DNA from: Pseudoxanthomonas sp. J35
GTDB taxonomy: Bacteria > Pseudomonadota > Gammaproteobacteria > Xanthomonadales > Xanthomonadaceae
DNA: 64,000 nucleotides
NCBI RefSeq assembly: GCF_000513995.1
Contig: NZ_AZVB01000009.1
Location: 89,933 to 153,932 of the forward strand
Direction of reading: 5' to 3'
Below the pieces are notes generated by a model. That model did no database searches. It was not told the origin of the DNA and was given only the letters and a program-made list of their open reading frames with translations. A program made the position numbers and the translations under genes. Positions 53,752-63,729 of this stretch are shown here, piece after piece. Positions within the stretch are counted from its first letter, which is position 1; each line of letters opens with the position of its first letter.

Positions 53752-54834
53752 TTACTCCGCCGTCAGGCGCGCCAGTTCGTCGGCCTGGTGTTCCTGCTGC
53801 AGGCGGGTGACCAGCGGATCGAGGTCGCCTTCGAGGATGTTGGGCAGGTCGTACAGGGTCAGGCCTTCGACGCGGTGGTCGGTGATGCGGCCCTGCGGGA
53901 AGTTGTAGGTGCGGATGCGCTGGCTGCGGTCGCCGCTGCCGACCTGCAGGCGCCGGCTTTCGGCCTGCGCTGCCTGCTGTCTGCTGCGCTCGGCGTCCAG
54001 CAGTTGCGCCTTCAGCCGCTTCATCGCCTTGTCGCGGTTGGCGTGCTGGCTGCGCTCGGTCTGGCTTTCCACCACCACCCCGGTCGGCAGGTGGGTGATG
54101 CGGATCGCCGAATCGGTCTTGTTGACGTGCTGCCCGCCCGCGCCCGAGGAGCGGAACGTGTCGATCTTCAGGTCGGCCGGATTGATCGTGATCTCCTCGA
54201 TCTCGTCGGCTTCCGGGATGATCGCCACCGTCGCCGCCGACGTGTGGATGCGTCCCTGCGACTCGGTCGCCGGCACCCGCTGCACGCGGTGCGTGCCCGA
54301 CTCGAACTTCAGCTTCGAATACGCGCCGCGGCCGACGATGCGCGCCACGATTTCCTTGTGCCCGCCGTGCTCGCCCGGGTTCTCCGATTCGACCTCGACC
54401 TTCCAGCCCTGCCGCTCGGCGTAGCGCGCGTACATGCGGAACAGGTCGCCGGCGAAGATCGCCGCCTCGTCACCGCCGGTGCCGGCGCGCACTTCCAGGA
54501 ACAGGTTGCCGTCGTCGCGCGGGTCCTTCGGCACCAGCAGCAGGGCCAGCTCGCGGTCCAGTTCCTCCAGGCGCTGGCGCGCGCCGGCGATCTCCTCCTC
54601 GGCAAGCTCCGCCAGTTCCGGGTCGTTGCGCATGGCTTCGGCCGCGGCCAGGTCGGCCTTGGCCCGGGCCTCGGCGGCCAGCGCCGCGGCGACCGGCTCC
54701 AGCTGCGCGAACTCCCGCGACAGGTCGCGGAAGCGCGCGGTGTCGGCGACCACGGCGGGGTCGGCGAGGAGGCGTTCGAGTTCTTCGCGGCGCTCGGCCA
54801 GCGCTTCAAGCTTTCGGCGCAGGCTCGGGGTCAT
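53752..54834 (-). CDS. prfA: Peptide chain release factor 1
   Basis: 360 residues, the usual length. The GGQ catalytic motif is in [15 protein letters not shown], and the stop-codon reading region contains [15 protein letters not shown]. Conserved [21 protein letters not shown] and [11 protein letters not shown] are present. RF1 ends translation at UAA and UAG. Its start overlaps the 3' end of hemA by 29 bp, the classic hemA-prfA pair; prmC, which often follows, is instead at 32.4 kb. RF1 is the factor that would read the amber codon in the DUF3999 gene. Confidence 0.97.
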   Translation of the reverse strand: MTPSLRRKLEALAERREELERLLADPAVVADTARFRDLSREFAQLEPVAAALAAEARAKADLAAAEAMRNDPELAELAEEEIAGARQRLEELDRELALLLVPKDPRDDGNLFLEVRAGTGGDEAAIFAGDLFRMYARYAERQGWKVEVESENPGEHGGHKEIVARIVGRGAYSKLKFESGTHRVQRVPATESQGRIHTSAATVAIIPEADEIEEITINPADLKIDTFRSSGAGGQHVNKTDSAIRITHLPTGVVVESQTERSQHANRDKAMKRLKAQLLDAERSRQQAAQAESRRLQVGSGDRSQRIRTYNFPQGRITDHRVEGLTLYDLPNILEGDLDPLVTRLQQEHQADELARLTAE

Positions 54835-56113
54835 CGGGCAGTCGCGGCGTCGGGGTCTGGATGGACGGGTGGGAATAGGGCGGCTGCAGCGGGAACAGCC
54901 GGTCGGCGGCGCGGGCCAGTTCGGTGTCGCCGGTGAGCGCGGCCTCGCGCAACGCGGCGGTCGGGGGGTGCAGCAGGCGGTTGGTCAGGCTGTGCGCCAG
55001 GTGCTGCAGCACCTCGTCCGGATCGCGGCCGGAGGCCAGCTGCTGGCGGGCGCGGGCGAGCAGTTCGTCGCGGGTGGCATCGCCGAGCGCACGCAGGCGG
55101 CGCAGCGAATCCTGGCGGCCACCGGCGCGCAGGGCTTCCATGAAGCGGGAAACCTGCATGTCGATGATCGCCTCGGCCGCCTCGGCCGCCTCGTGGCGAC
55201 TGCGGCGGTTCTCCTCGACGGCCCGCTCGAGGTCGTCGACGGTGTACAGGTAGGCGTCGGACAGCCCGGCCACGCCGGCTTCGATGTCGCGCGGCACGGC
55301 CAGGTCGAACAGCAGCACCGGCTTGCGCCGGCGCGCGGCCAGCGCGGCCTCGACCTGGGCCTGGCGCAGCACCGGCTCACGGCTGGCGGTGGCCGAGAAC
55401 ACCACGTCGGCCTCGGCCAGGTGGCGGTCGATCTCGGCCAGCGGCAGCGCATAGCCGCCGTGGCGCGTGGCCAGGTCCTGGGCGTGGGCGAGGGTGCGGT
55501 TGGCGACCAGCAGGCGGCCGACGCCGCCCTTGGCCAGGTGGCGCGCAGCCAGCTCGATGGTCTCGCCGGCGCCGATCAGCAGCACCGTCGAATCCGGCAG
55601 CGAGGCGAAGGTGTCCTGCGCCAGGCGCACCGCGGTGGAGGCTACCGAGACCGGGTTCACGCCGATCCGGGTGTCGGTGCGCGCGCGCTTGGCCACGGCG
55701 AAGGTCTGCTGGAACAGCCGGTCCAGGTTGCCGCCCAGCGCGCCGTGCTCGCGCGCCAGCACCCAGGCGTCCTTCACCTGGCCGAGGATCTGTGGTTCGC
55801 CCAGCACCATCGAGTCCAGCCCGGTCGCCACCCTGAACAGATGGCGTACGGCGTCGGCGTCGCGGTGCCGGTACAGGTAATTGCACAGGCCTTCGGCGTG
55901 GCTGTCGAGCCAGCTGGCGAGGACGTCGCCGTCTTCGGCCACCGCATAGATTTCGGTACGATTGCAGGTCGACAGCAGCGCCGCCTCCGATACCCGGGGC
56001 AGGGCGCGCAGCGAACCCAGCGCCTGGCCAAGCGCATCGCCGGCAAAGGCCACCCGTTCACGCAGGTCGACCGGCGCGGTCTGGTGGTTGAGGCCGATCA
56101 GCCACAGCGTCAT
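54806..56113 (-). CDS. hemA: Glutamyl-tRNA reductase
   Basis: 435 residues from ATG 56113. Catalytic Cys50 lies in [12 protein letters not shown]; then [25 protein letters not shown]-binding [29 protein letters not shown] and the dimerisation tail. It reduces glutamyl-tRNA to glutamate-1-semialdehyde, the first step of haem synthesis. Divergent from the TPR gene over 63 bp, and overlaps prfA. Confidence 0.96.
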   Translation of the reverse strand: MTLWLIGLNHQTAPVDLRERVAFAGDALGQALGSLRALPRVSEAALLSTCNRTEIYAVAEDGDVLASWLDSHAEGLCNYLYRHRDADAVRHLFRVATGLDSMVLGEPQILGQVKDAWVLAREHGALGGNLDRLFQQTFAVAKRARTDTRIGVNPVSVASTAVRLAQDTFASLPDSTVLLIGAGETIELAARHLAKGGVGRLLVANRTLAHAQDLATRHGGYALPLAEIDRHLAEADVVFSATASREPVLRQAQVEAALAARRRKPVLLFDLAVPRDIEAGVAGLSDAYLYTVDDLERAVEENRRSRHEAAEAAEAIIDMQVSRFMEALRAGGRQDSLRRLRALGDATRDELLARARQQLASGRDPDEVLQHLAHSLTNRLLHPPTAALREAALTGDTELARAADRLFPLQPPYSHPSIQTPTPRLPDDPEPAPKA

Positions 56114-56127
56114 GTTCAGGGGCTTGC

Positions 56128-56133
56128 GATAAT
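56128..56133 (+). promoter_or_regulatory. Candidate -10 element (GATAAT) in the hemA/TPR divergent region
   Basis: GATAAT lies 43 bp before the TPR gene ATG in a 63-bp divergent region. With lolB and ispE coupled downstream, this would be the promoter of the TPR-lolB-ispE unit. No clear -35. Confidence 0.35.
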
Positions 56134-56176
56134 CTGCTGGCTTCTTGGGTCCCATTTTACGGCCCGGTGGGTGCCA

Positions 56177-58045
56177 ATGCCCGTACCTGAGCTTTCCGTT
56201 GTCGACACTGGACGCCCGCGTCCGCCTCTCCATCGCCGCCGGCTGGGCGCGCTGCTGCTGGTCCTGGCGGCCATCTCGGCTCCGCTGCAGGCCAAACAGG
56301 CTCCGGCCGGGGGCGATATCCCGCTGGAACCGCTGCTGGCCGGCGAGTACGCCTTCCAGGTCGGGCAGCTGGCCGACGCGGCGCGCTGGTACCTGGAGGC
56401 GGCCCGCGCCGCCGATGGTGACGTGCTGCTGGCCGAACGCGCCACCCGCATCGCGATGCTGGCCAACGACGATGCCCGCACCGGCCAGGCGCTGGCGCTG
56501 TGGCGGCAGCGGGCGCCGGACTCGCTGGCGCTGCGCGCGGCGGGCATCTCCCTGGCCCTGCGCAAGGGCGAGACGCGCAAGGCGCGGCGCGAACTGGTGG
56601 CGCTGATGAAGACGCCGGATCCGCGCGCCTGGCGCTATGCGCTGGTGGCGCTGGGCGACGGCCGCGACCCGTCGGTGGTGGCCAGGGTCATGGACCAGAT
56701 GGTCGGTTCCGGCGCGATCCCGGACGAGCTGGTGGCCTGGCAGGAATTCGGCCGGCTGTCGCTGCGCCTGGATGCGCCGAAGCTGTCGCAGCGCATCGTC
56801 GCCGAGATGGTGCGCCGGTTCCCGGGCGAGCCGCGGGTCGCGATCCTGCGCGCCGGCCAGCTCAACCAGGTCGGCGACAAGGAACAGGCCCGGGCCCTGC
56901 TGGCCCTGGTCGAGCCGCGCGCGGCCGAGGATCCGGAGATCCGCGGCATGCTCGCCCTGGCCTACGAGACCCTCGGCGACTACGGCGCCGCCGCGCGCGT
57001 GGTGGCAGCCGGTCCCCAGGACATGCGGACCTGGGGCATGCGCGCCTCGCTGCTGGCCCGCGCCGACGACAGCGAGGGCCTGGCCGCGCTGTACCGCGAC
57101 CTGTCCGAGTCCGACCGCGGCCAGCCGAACCCGTCGCGGCGCATGCTGCTGGGCCGGATCGCCGAATTCCTCAAGCGTCCGGCCGAGGCCGTGGACTGGT
57201 ACCGCGGCGTCGCCGGCGGGCCGGAACGGGCCGAGGCACGGATCCGCATCGCCGTGGCCCTGTACGAACTGGGCCGCGCGGAGGAGGCCTACGCAGAGGC
57301 CCGCAGCCTGCAGAACGACGCATCCAGCAACGACGACGCCCGCCGCAACGCCTACCTGCTGGAGGCCGAGCTGCGCCAGCGCGCCGGCGACGCCGACGGC
57401 GAGATCGACGCGCTCGGCCGCGGCCTGGCCGCCTATCCGGACGAGCCGGCGCTGCTTTACGCCCGCGCCCTGGCCTGGGAGCGGATGGACCGCATCGACC
57501 GCGCCGAGGCCGACCTGCGCAAGGTGCTGGTGGCCGACCCGGAGAACGTGGCCGCGCTCAACGCGCTGGGCTACACCTTGGCCGACCGCACCCAGCGCTA
57601 CCAGGAAGCCCTGGAGCTGATCGACCGCGCCCGCGTGGCCGAACCGGACAGCGGCGCCATCGTCGACAGCTACGGCTGGGTGCTGTACCGGCTCGGACGC
57701 ACCGAGGAGGCGCTGGTGGAGCTGCGCCGCGCCTGGGGCCTGCAGAAGGATCCGGAGATCGGTGCCCACCTGGGCGAGGTGCTGTGGGTCATGGGCCGGC
57801 GCGAGGAAGCGCAGCGCTACTTCGACGAGTCGCACCGGCTGGATCCGTCCAACCGCTCGCTGCGGCGCGCGCTGGAGAAGCTGGGCCTGCCGCTGCCGGC
57901 GCCGGCGGAAACGCCGGATGAGGGCGCCGCCGAACCCGCCGGGCCGGCCGGTGACGCCGTGGGCCAGCCGTCTGCGCCGGCAAGGGCGACGGGCACGGAG
58001 CCCGATAGCCCGGCCCCCGCGACCGCGCCGGAGCCCACGCCGTGA
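56177..58045 (+). CDS. TPR repeat protein upstream of lolB
   Basis: 622 residues from ATG 56177. A hydrophobic N-terminal segment ([17 protein letters not shown]) looks like a signal peptide after a long basic start. The rest is made of tetratricopeptide repeats, clear in [60 protein letters not shown] and [18 protein letters not shown]. The tail is Pro/Ala/Glu-rich. The stop overlaps the lolB GTG. TPR proteins in this position are frequent in gammaproteobacteria; a part in envelope protein handling is likely but not shown. Confidence 0.88.
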   Translation: MPVPELSVVDTGRPRPPLHRRRLGALLLVLAAISAPLQAKQAPAGGDIPLEPLLAGEYAFQVGQLADAARWYLEAARAADGDVLLAERATRIAMLANDDARTGQALALWRQRAPDSLALRAAGISLALRKGETRKARRELVALMKTPDPRAWRYALVALGDGRDPSVVARVMDQMVGSGAIPDELVAWQEFGRLSLRLDAPKLSQRIVAEMVRRFPGEPRVAILRAGQLNQVGDKEQARALLALVEPRAAEDPEIRGMLALAYETLGDYGAAARVVAAGPQDMRTWGMRASLLARADDSEGLAALYRDLSESDRGQPNPSRRMLLGRIAEFLKRPAEAVDWYRGVAGGPERAEARIRIAVALYELGRAEEAYAEARSLQNDASSNDDARRNAYLLEAELRQRAGDADGEIDALGRGLAAYPDEPALLYARALAWERMDRIDRAEADLRKVLVADPENVAALNALGYTLADRTQRYQEALELIDRARVAEPDSGAIVDSYGWVLYRLGRTEEALVELRRAWGLQKDPEIGAHLGEVLWVMGRREEAQRYFDESHRLDPSNRSLRRALEKLGLPLPAPAETPDEGAAEPAGPAGDAVGQPSAPARATGTEPDSPAPATAPEPTP

Positions 58046-58662
58046 GCCGCGCCTGGCATGCGGCCGGCCTCGGGCTGGCCCTGCTCCTGCTTGCCGGCTG
58101 TACCGCCGCGCCGGTGCGCGACACCGCGCCGGCCGTGGACCCGGCCCGGGCGCGGGCGCACCAGGAGGCGCGGCGCGTGCAGCTGGAGGCCATGCCGGCC
58201 TGGTCGCTGCAGGGCCGGCTGGCGGTCAGCGTCGGCGACAAGGGCGGCAGCGGCCGCCTCGACTGGCAGCAGGACGGCGGGCAGTGGCGGGTGGCGCTCA
58301 GCGCCCCGGTCACCCGGCAGAGCTGGCGGCTGAGCGGCGGGGCGGCGGGGGCGACCTTGGAAGGCCTGGAAGGCGGGACCCGTTACGGCCCGGATGCCGG
58401 CGCGCTGCTGCTTGAAGCCACCGGCTGGCCGATCCCGGTCGAGGAGCTGTCTTGGTGGGTCCGCGGCCTGGCCTCGCCGGGCGCGGAACTGGAATTCGGC
58501 GCCGACGGCCGCCCGCGCCGCCTGCTGGCCGGTGGCTGGACCGTGGACTACCAGGAATGGTCGGCTGCCACCGACGGCTGGCCGGACATGCCGCGGCGCC
58601 TGCAGGCGCAGCGCGAGGGCGTCCGCGTGCGCCTGGTCGTCGACCAGTGGGGGACTCCGTGA
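58042..58662 (+). CDS. lolB: Outer-membrane lipoprotein receptor LolB
   Basis: 206 residues with a GTG start overlapping the TPR gene stop. Lipobox LLAGC (Cys20). LolB core is seen in [54 protein letters not shown] and [11 protein letters not shown]. It accepts lipoproteins from LolA and inserts them in the outer membrane. Several lipoproteins of this window (34.4, 51.8, 16.3 kb) would be clients. Its stop overlaps the ispE GTG. Confidence 0.95.
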   Translation: MSRAWHAAGLGLALLLLAGCTAAPVRDTAPAVDPARARAHQEARRVQLEAMPAWSLQGRLAVSVGDKGGSGRLDWQQDGGQWRVALSAPVTRQSWRLSGGAAGATLEGLEGGTRYGPDAGALLLEATGWPIPVEELSWWVRGLASPGAELEFGADGRPRRLLAGGWTVDYQEWSAATDGWPDMPRRLQAQREGVRVRLVVDQWGTP

Positions 58663-59522
58663 CGGAAGGCTGGAGCGAGTGGCCGGCCCCGGCCAAGCTG
58701 AACCTGTTCCTGCGCATCACCGGCCGTCGCGCCGACGGCTACCATGAGCTGCAGACCGTGTTCCGGATGCTCGACTGGGGCGATACGGTGCGCCTGCGCC
58801 CGCGCGCGGACGGCCGGATCGTCCGCCATGGCGACCGCCTGCCGGGCGTGGAGGACGCCGCCGACCTCGCGGTCCGCGCCGCGGTCCTGCTGCAGGAAGC
58901 CGCGAACTGCGCGCAAGGTGCCGACATCCACGTCGAAAAGCGCATTCCTGCAGGCGGGGGGTTCGGCGGCGGCTCGTCCGATGCGGCCACCGTCCTGTGC
59001 GCCCTGGACCGGCTGTGGGGCCTGGACCTGGGCGAGGACAGGCTGGCCGCGCTGGGCCTGCGCCTGGGTGCCGACGTCCCGGTCTTCGTCCGCGGCCGCA
59101 GCGCCTGGGCCGAGGGGGTGGGGGAGCGGCTGGTCCCGCTGGACCTGGCCCCGGCCTGGTACGTGCTGGTCGACCCCGGGGTCCACGTGCCGACCGCCGC
59201 CCTGTTCCAGTCCCCCGATTTGACGCGGGATTCCCCGCCCGCGAAAATATCGGACTTCGCTGACGGATCCGCGCTCGAGAACGCGTTCGAGCCGGTCCTG
59301 CGCCGCCGCGAACCGGCCGTCGAGGCCGTGTTCGCCGAGCTGGCGCGGATCGGCAGGCCGCGCCTGACCGGAACCGGAAGCGGTTGCTTCGTCGAATTCG
59401 CCCACCGTGACGCGGCGCAGGAAGCACTGGCGCGATTGTCGCGACGGTTGCATGCCTGGGTCGCGGCCGGCGTTTCGGATTCGCCGCTGCGCACCGCGCT
59501 CGCGCGGACGCGGCGGGATTGA
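58659..59522 (+). CDS. ispE: 4-diphosphocytidyl-2-C-methyl-D-erythritol kinase
   Basis: 287 residues from a GTG overlapping the lolB stop (GTGA). GHMP kinase motifs: [24 protein letters not shown] at the N-terminus, the ATP loop [17 protein letters not shown] and the C-terminal [12 protein letters not shown]. It phosphorylates CDP-methylerythritol in the MEP isoprenoid pathway. The lolB-ispE-tRNA-Gln-prs order is common in gammaproteobacteria. The tRNA-Gln gene starts 3 bp after its stop. Confidence 0.96.
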   Translation: MTEGWSEWPAPAKLNLFLRITGRRADGYHELQTVFRMLDWGDTVRLRPRADGRIVRHGDRLPGVEDAADLAVRAAVLLQEAANCAQGADIHVEKRIPAGGGFGGGSSDAATVLCALDRLWGLDLGEDRLAALGLRLGADVPVFVRGRSAWAEGVGERLVPLDLAPAWYVLVDPGVHVPTAALFQSPDLTRDSPPAKISDFADGSALENAFEPVLRRREPAVEAVFAELARIGRPRLTGTGSGCFVEFAHRDAAQEALARLSRRLHAWVAAGVSDSPLRTALARTRRD

Positions 59523-59525
59523 TCC

Positions 59526-59602
59526 AGGGGCGTCGCCAAGAGGTCCAAGGCACCGGGTTTTGATCCCGGCATCCGCAGGTTCGAATCCTGCCGCCCCTGC
59601 CA
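59526..59602 (+). tRNA. tRNA-Gln (anticodon TTG)
   Basis: Acceptor arms AGGGGCG (59526-59532) and CGCCCCT (59592-59598) pair, with discriminator G and encoded CCA (59600-59602). The anticodon stem CCGGG/CCCGG holds loop TTTTGAT with anticodon TTG, and the T-arm has GGTTCGAATCC. It begins 3 bp after ispE, so it is probably cut from the same transcript. Confidence 0.97.
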
Positions 59603-59647
59603 CACAGGCGCCGCCCGCGGCGCCGGAAGGAAACACGGAAGTCCGCC

Positions 59648-60661
59648 ATGCGGTTTTCCAGCCCCTACAACCTGATCCAGGCCGACGCCGGCATGTCGAA
59701 GATCCAAGACGAACGCAATCTGCTGGTGTTCAGCGGCAACGCCAACAAGCCGCTGGCCGAGAGCATCTGCCGCGAGCTGGGCGTGCGCCCGGGCAAGGCG
59801 CTGGTCTCCACCTTCTCCGACGGCGAGGTCCAGGTCGAGATCGAGGAGAACGTCCGCCGCCAGGAAGTCTTCGTGATCCAGCCGACCTGCGCGCCGGTGG
59901 CGGAGAACCTGATGGAGCTGCTGGTGATCATCGACGCGCTCAAGCGCGCCAGCGCCGCCTCGGTCACCGCGGTGGTGCCGTACTTCGGCTACTCGCGCCA
60001 GGACCGCCGCCTGCGTTCCTCGCGCGTGCCGATCACGGCCAAGGTCGCGGCAAAGATGTTCACCGCGGTGGGTACCGACCGGGTGCTGACCGTGGACCTG
60101 CACGCCGACCAGATCCAGGGCTTCTTCGACATCCCGGTCGACAACGTCTACGCCTCGCCGCTGCTGCTGGCCGACATCTGGCGCGCCTACGGCACCGAGA
60201 ACCTGATCGTGGTCTCGCCGGACGTGGGCGGCGTGGTCCGCGCCCGTGCGGTGGCCAAGCGCCTGGACGACGCCGACCTGGCGATCATCGACAAGCGCCG
60301 CCCGCGCGCCAACGTGTCGACGGTGATGAACATCATCGGCGACGTCGAGGGCAAGACCTGCGTGATGGTGGACGACATCGTCGACACCGCCGGCACCCTG
60401 TGCGCCGCCGCTGCCGCCCTCAAGGCGCGCGGCGCGACCAAGGTCGCCGCGTACTGCACCCACGCCGTCCTGTCCGGGCCGGCGGTGGACAACCTCAACA
60501 ATTCGCAGCTGGACGAGCTGGTGGTGACCGACACCATCCCGCTGTCGCCGGCGGCGCGCAGCTGCCCGCGCATCCGCCAGGTCAGCGTGGCCGAGCTGCT
60601 GGCGGAGACCATCCGCCGCATCGCCTTCGGCGAGTCGGTCAGTTCGCTGTACGTGGATTAA
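59648..60661 (+). CDS. prs: Ribose-phosphate pyrophosphokinase
   Basis: 337 residues from ATG 59648, which has GGAAG 8 bp upstream; an internal ATG at 59693 ([15 protein letters not shown]) would give 322 residues, closer to the family length. Motifs: [33 protein letters not shown], the flexible loop, [18 protein letters not shown] and the PRPP loop [13 protein letters not shown]. It makes PRPP from ribose-5-phosphate and ATP for nucleotides, His and Trp. Transketolase in the window supplies its substrate. Follows tRNA-Gln by 45 bp. Confidence 0.95.
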   Translation: MRFSSPYNLIQADAGMSKIQDERNLLVFSGNANKPLAESICRELGVRPGKALVSTFSDGEVQVEIEENVRRQEVFVIQPTCAPVAENLMELLVIIDALKRASAASVTAVVPYFGYSRQDRRLRSSRVPITAKVAAKMFTAVGTDRVLTVDLHADQIQGFFDIPVDNVYASPLLLADIWRAYGTENLIVVSPDVGGVVRARAVAKRLDDADLAIIDKRRPRANVSTVMNIIGDVEGKTCVMVDDIVDTAGTLCAAAAALKARGATKVAAYCTHAVLSGPAVDNLNNSQLDELVVTDTIPLSPAARSCPRIRQVSVAELLAETIRRIAFGESVSSLYVD

Positions 60662-60663
60662 AG

Positions 60664-60739
60664 GCCGGGATTGGGGGTTCGGGATTGGGGATTCGCAAGA
60701 GCTTTTCCCAATCACGAATCCCGAGTCACGAATCCCGGC
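60664..60739. repeat. 76-bp imperfect palindrome of GATTSGGG/CGAATCCC repeats
   Basis: Arms of about 38 bp (60664-60701 and 60702-60739) are inverted copies with roughly one mismatch in four; each arm is itself built from repeats of GGGATTSG on one side and CGAATCCC on the other, with ATTCGCAAGAGC at the tip. A related element is at 62071-62147. They flank the rplY-pth block. This kind of simple inverted repeat is common between genes in this family of bacteria. Confidence 0.8.
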
Positions 60740-60816
60740 TCTCACTGGCCTCCCTGGTCGCGGGGAAGCCACCCAAGCCGCCGCGAGGCGGTTCATCAAC
60801 CTAGGTAGTTAAAACA

Positions 60817-61434
60817 ATGGCAACTCATGTGATCAACGTCGAACGTCGCGAGGACGAGGGCAAGGGTGCGAGCCGCCGCCTGCGTCGCGACGGCAAGGTC
60901 CCGGCGATCGTCTACGGTGGCGACCTGGCCCCGGTCAAGATCCAGCTGGACCACGAGAAGCTGTGGCTGGCCCAGCAGAACGAGTGGTTCTACTCCTCGA
61001 TCCTGGACCTGAGCCTCAACGGCGACGTGCAGAAGGTCCTGCTGCGCGACATCCAGCGCCACCCGTACAAGCAGCAGCTGATCCACCTGGACTTCCAGCG
61101 CATCAGCGACAACGAGATCCTGCGCGCCGCCGTGCCGCTGCATTTCGTCAACCAGGAGAAGTCCCCGGCCGGCAAGACCGCCGGCGTGGTGATCATGCAC
61201 GAGCTGACCGAAGTCACCGTGGCCTGCCTGCCGAAGGACCTGCCGGCCTCGATCGAGGTCGACCTGGCCGAGCTGGCCGTCGGCGCCGTCGTCCATCTGT
61301 CCGACCTGAAGCTGCCGGCCGGCGTCGAGCTGCCGGAGCTGAAGCTGGGTGCGGACCACGACGTGGCCGTGGTCGTCGCCAAGCAGGCCCGTGGCGAGGA
61401 AGAGGCTCCGGCCGAAGGCGAAGAGCAGAAGTAA
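60817..61434 (+). CDS. rplY: 50S ribosomal protein L25/general stress protein Ctc
   Basis: 205 residues, the long form with the C-terminal TL5/Ctc domain. N-terminal part: VERREDEGKGASRRLRRDGKVPAIVYGG; C-terminal part: VPLHFVNQEKSPAGKTAGVV, CLPKDLPASIEVDL and VHLSDLKLPAGVEL. It binds 5S rRNA. Followed by a 28-bp perfect palindrome and pth, the usual partner. No strong SD is seen; AGGTAGTTAAAACA precedes the ATG. Confidence 0.96.
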   Translation: MATHVINVERREDEGKGASRRLRRDGKVPAIVYGGDLAPVKIQLDHEKLWLAQQNEWFYSSILDLSLNGDVQKVLLRDIQRHPYKQQLIHLDFQRISDNEILRAAVPLHFVNQEKSPAGKTAGVVIMHELTEVTVACLPKDLPASIEVDLAELAVGAVVHLSDLKLPAGVELPELKLGADHDVAVVVAKQARGEEEAPAEGEEQK

Positions 61435-61442
61435 GCCCCTGC

Positions 61443-61470
61443 GTTCCCGCCCGGCATGCCGGGCGGGAAC
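61443..61470 (+). terminator. 28-bp perfect palindrome between rplY and pth
   Basis: Arms of 14 bp (61443-61456 and 61457-61470) match completely with no spacer. It starts 8 bp after the rplY stop and ends 18 bp before the pth ATG. As RNA it makes a strong hairpin with a small loop; no T-run follows. It may lower readthrough into pth or protect rplY mRNA. Confidence 0.6.
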
Positions 61471-61488
61471 CGTGGCTGCGTCATCACG

Positions 61489-62070
61489 ATGGCGGAACTG
61501 CGACTCATCGTCGGGCTGGGCAACCCCGGTCCCGAACACGCGAACACCCGGCACAACGCCGGGTTTCGTTTGGTCGACGCGCTGGCCGAACGGGCCGGCG
61601 TGCGTTTCGGCCTGGAATCGAAGCTGTTCGGCGAGACGGCCAAGGTCGACATCGGTGGCCGCAACGTGTGGCTGCTGAAGCCGGCGACCTACATGAACCT
61701 GTCCGGCAAGTCGGTGGCCGCGGCGCTGCGCTACTGGAAGATCGCGCCGGAGGAGGCGCTGCTGGTCCACGACGAGCTCGACCTGCCGCCGGGCACGGCG
61801 CGGCTGAAGTTCGACGGCGGCCACGGCGGCCAGAACGGCCTGCGCGACACCATCCAGCACCTGGGCCACGGGAAGTTCCACCGGCTGCGCATCGGCATCG
61901 GCCATCCCGGGCACAAGGACCGGGTGACCGGCTGGGTGCTGGGGCGGGCCGGCAAGGACGACCAGGTCCTGATCGACCGCGCCATCGACGAGGCCATCGA
62001 GGTGCTGCCGCTGGCGGTGGCCGGCGACTTCAGCGAGGCGATGAAGCGGCTGCATACCAGTAAACCGTAA
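61489..62070 (+). CDS. pth: Peptidyl-tRNA hydrolase
   Basis: 193 residues from ATG 61489. Key motifs: LIVGLGNPGPEHANTRHNAGF with the catalytic His in NTRHNAGF, KPATYMNLSGKSV, VHDELDLPPGTARLKFDGGHGGQNGLRDTI and FHRLRIGIGHPG. It frees tRNA from peptidyl-tRNA drop-off products. Placed after rplY and before ychF, as in many gammaproteobacteria. Confidence 0.96.
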   Translation: MAELRLIVGLGNPGPEHANTRHNAGFRLVDALAERAGVRFGLESKLFGETAKVDIGGRNVWLLKPATYMNLSGKSVAAALRYWKIAPEEALLVHDELDLPPGTARLKFDGGHGGQNGLRDTIQHLGHGKFHRLRIGIGHPGHKDRVTGWVLGRAGKDDQVLIDRAIDEAIEVLPLAVAGDFSEAMKRLHTSKP

Positions 62071-62147
62071 TTGGTCATTGGTGATTGGTGATTCGCAAAG
62101 GCCGCTTTGGCTGTTCCGAATCACCAATCACGAATCACGAATCCCGG
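62071..62147. repeat. Second imperfect palindromic repeat, between pth and ychF
   Basis: The left arm carries GGTGATTGGTGATTCGCAAAG and the right arm the complement type TCCGAATCACCAATCACGAATC. It shares the tip GATTCGCAA and the heptamer pattern with the element at 60664-60739 but uses GATTGGTG rather than GATTGGGG as the repeated unit. It lies in the 84-bp gap between pth and ychF. Confidence 0.75.
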
Positions 62148-62154
62148 ATTTCCA

Positions 62155-63246
62155 ATGGGCATCAAATGCGGCATCGTCGGCCTGCCTAACGTCGGCAAGT
62201 CGACCCTCTTCAACGCGCTGACCAAGGCCGGCATCGCTGCGGCCAACTTCCCGTTCTGCACGATCGAGCCGAACGTGGGCGTGGTGCCGGTGCCGGACCC
62301 GCGCCTGGGCCAGCTGGCCGAGATCGTCAAGCCGGAGCGGGTGGTGCCGACGGCGGTCGAGTTCGTCGACATCGCCGGCCTGGTCGCCGGCGCCGCCAGC
62401 GGCGAGGGCCTGGGCAACAAGTTCCTGGCCCACATCCGCGAGGTCGACGCCATCGCCCACGTGGTCCGCTGCTTCGAGCACCCGGACATCGTCCACGTGG
62501 CCGGCAAGGTCGACCCGGTGTCGGACATCGAGACGATCGACACCGAGCTGGCCCTGGCCGACCTGGACAGCGTGGAAAAGGCGCTCAACCGCGCCGAACG
62601 CTCGGCCAAGGCCGGCGAAAAGGACGCGATCGCGCGCAAGCCGGTGCTGCAGAAGCTGCACGCCGGCCTGAGCGAGGGCAAGCCTGGCCGGGCGCTGGGC
62701 CTGGACGAGGAGGAGCGGGCCCTGGTCCGCGACCTGTTCCTGCTGACCCTCAAGCCGGTCATGTACGTGGCCAACGTCCTGGAGGACGGCTTCCACGACA
62801 ACCCGCTGCTGGATGCCGTGCGTGCGCGCGCCGCCGCCGAGGGCGCCGAGGTGGTGCCGGTCTCGGCCGCCATCGAGGAGGAGCTGGCCCAGCTGGAGGA
62901 CGAGGACCGGGACACCTTCCTGGCCGACCTCGGCCTGGAGGAGCCGGGCCTGAACCGGGTGATCCGCGCCGCCTACAGGCTGCTGGGCCTGCAGACCTAC
63001 TTCACCGCCGGGGTGAAGGAGGTCCGCGCCTGGACGGTCAAGGCCGGGGCCACCGCGCCGCAGGCGGCAGCGGTGATCCATACCGACTTCGAGAAGGGCT
63101 TCATCCGCGCCGAGACCATCGCCTTCGACGACTTCATCCGGTACCGGGGCGAGGCCGGGGCGCGCGAGGCCGGGCGCATGCGCCTGGAGGGCAAGGAGTA
63201 CCGGGTGCAGGAGGGCGACATCCTGCACTTCCGGTTCAACGTCTGA
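62155..63246 (+). CDS. ychF: Redox-regulated ATPase YchF (Obg-like)
   Basis: 363 residues from ATG 62155 ([17 protein letters not shown]). P-loop GLPNVGKST, then [18 protein letters not shown], the [20 protein letters not shown] switch region, and a C-terminal TGS domain ([27 protein letters not shown]). YchF binds ATP rather than GTP and acts on ribosomes and in oxidative stress responses. Its end is followed by A-rich DNA and the tRNA promoter. Confidence 0.97.
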   Translation: MGIKCGIVGLPNVGKSTLFNALTKAGIAAANFPFCTIEPNVGVVPVPDPRLGQLAEIVKPERVVPTAVEFVDIAGLVAGAASGEGLGNKFLAHIREVDAIAHVVRCFEHPDIVHVAGKVDPVSDIETIDTELALADLDSVEKALNRAERSAKAGEKDAIARKPVLQKLHAGLSEGKPGRALGLDEEERALVRDLFLLTLKPVMYVANVLEDGFHDNPLLDAVRARAAAEGAEVVPVSAAIEEELAQLEDEDRDTFLADLGLEEPGLNRVIRAAYRLLGLQTYFTAGVKEVRAWTVKAGATAPQAAAVIHTDFEKGFIRAETIAFDDFIRYRGEAGAREAGRMRLEGKEYRVQEGDILHFRFNV

Positions 63247-63247
63247 G

Positions 63248-63306
63248 CAAAAAAGTGAAAAAAAGATGCCGGATGCGTTGACAGAAACCTCCGGCATCGC
63301 CAGAAT
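63248..63306 (+). promoter_or_regulatory. Strong sigma-70 promoter with UP-like A tract for the tRNA-tuf cluster
   Basis: Perfect -35 TTGACA (63278-63283), a spacer of exactly 17 bp, and -10 CAGAAT (63301-63306). Downstream comes the GC-rich AGCGGGCTG, a discriminator typical of stringently controlled stable RNA promoters. Upstream, A-tracts at 63248-63265 fit an UP element for the RNA polymerase alpha subunits. Transcription should start near 63313, 40 bp before tRNA-Tyr. Confidence 0.85.
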
Positions 63307-63352
63307 AGCGGGCTGTTTCACCCCGGTCGTAAATGGCCGCGGTGGAAGGTCA

Positions 63353-63438
63353 GGAGGGATACCCAAGCGGCCAACGGGGGCAGACTGTAAATCTGCTGGC
63401 TTACGCCTTCGGTGGTTCGAATCCACCTCCCTCCACCA
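63353..63438 (+). tRNA. tRNA-Tyr (anticodon GTA)
   Basis: Acceptor arms GGAGGGA and TCCCTCC pair; CCA is encoded (63436-63438). Anticodon arm CAGACTGTAAATCTG has GTA, and a long variable arm as expected for class II tRNA-Tyr. First gene of the Tyr-Gly-Thr-tuf cluster. Confidence 0.97.
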
Positions 63439-63513
63439 GTTTTTTTCGGGTAGCGGCAAGGAACAAAACGAGGCAAAATCCCGGGGCGGCAAGCCGGGAA
63501 GCTGGTCCCCCTC

Positions 63514-63587
<74 letters not shown>

Positions 63588-63628
63588 TTGCACTGCAGGT
63601 CCGGCCGCACGCAAAACCAGGTTTCCAG

Positions 63629-63704
63629 GCTCACGTAGCTCAGTCGGTAGAGCACCTCCTTGGTAAGGAGGAGGTCGATGGTTCGATTCCATTCGTGAGC
63701 ACCA
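63629..63704 (+). tRNA. tRNA-Thr (anticodon GGT)
   Basis: Acceptor arms GCTCACG and CGTGAGC pair; CCA encoded at 63702-63704. The anticodon loop TTGGTAA gives GGT. Together with tRNA-Tyr and tRNA-Gly it repeats the Escherichia coli order that leads into tufB. Confidence 0.97.
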
Positions 63705-63729
63705 TATTCGGCGGGTCCAGGCCCGCAGG

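Noticed and set aside
54806..57835. A 1009-codon minus-strand frame that could be read as a large fusion protein
   Set aside because: Only the last 435 codons (hemA) are real; the upstream part is anti-sense to the TPR gene and hemA has its own start at 56113.
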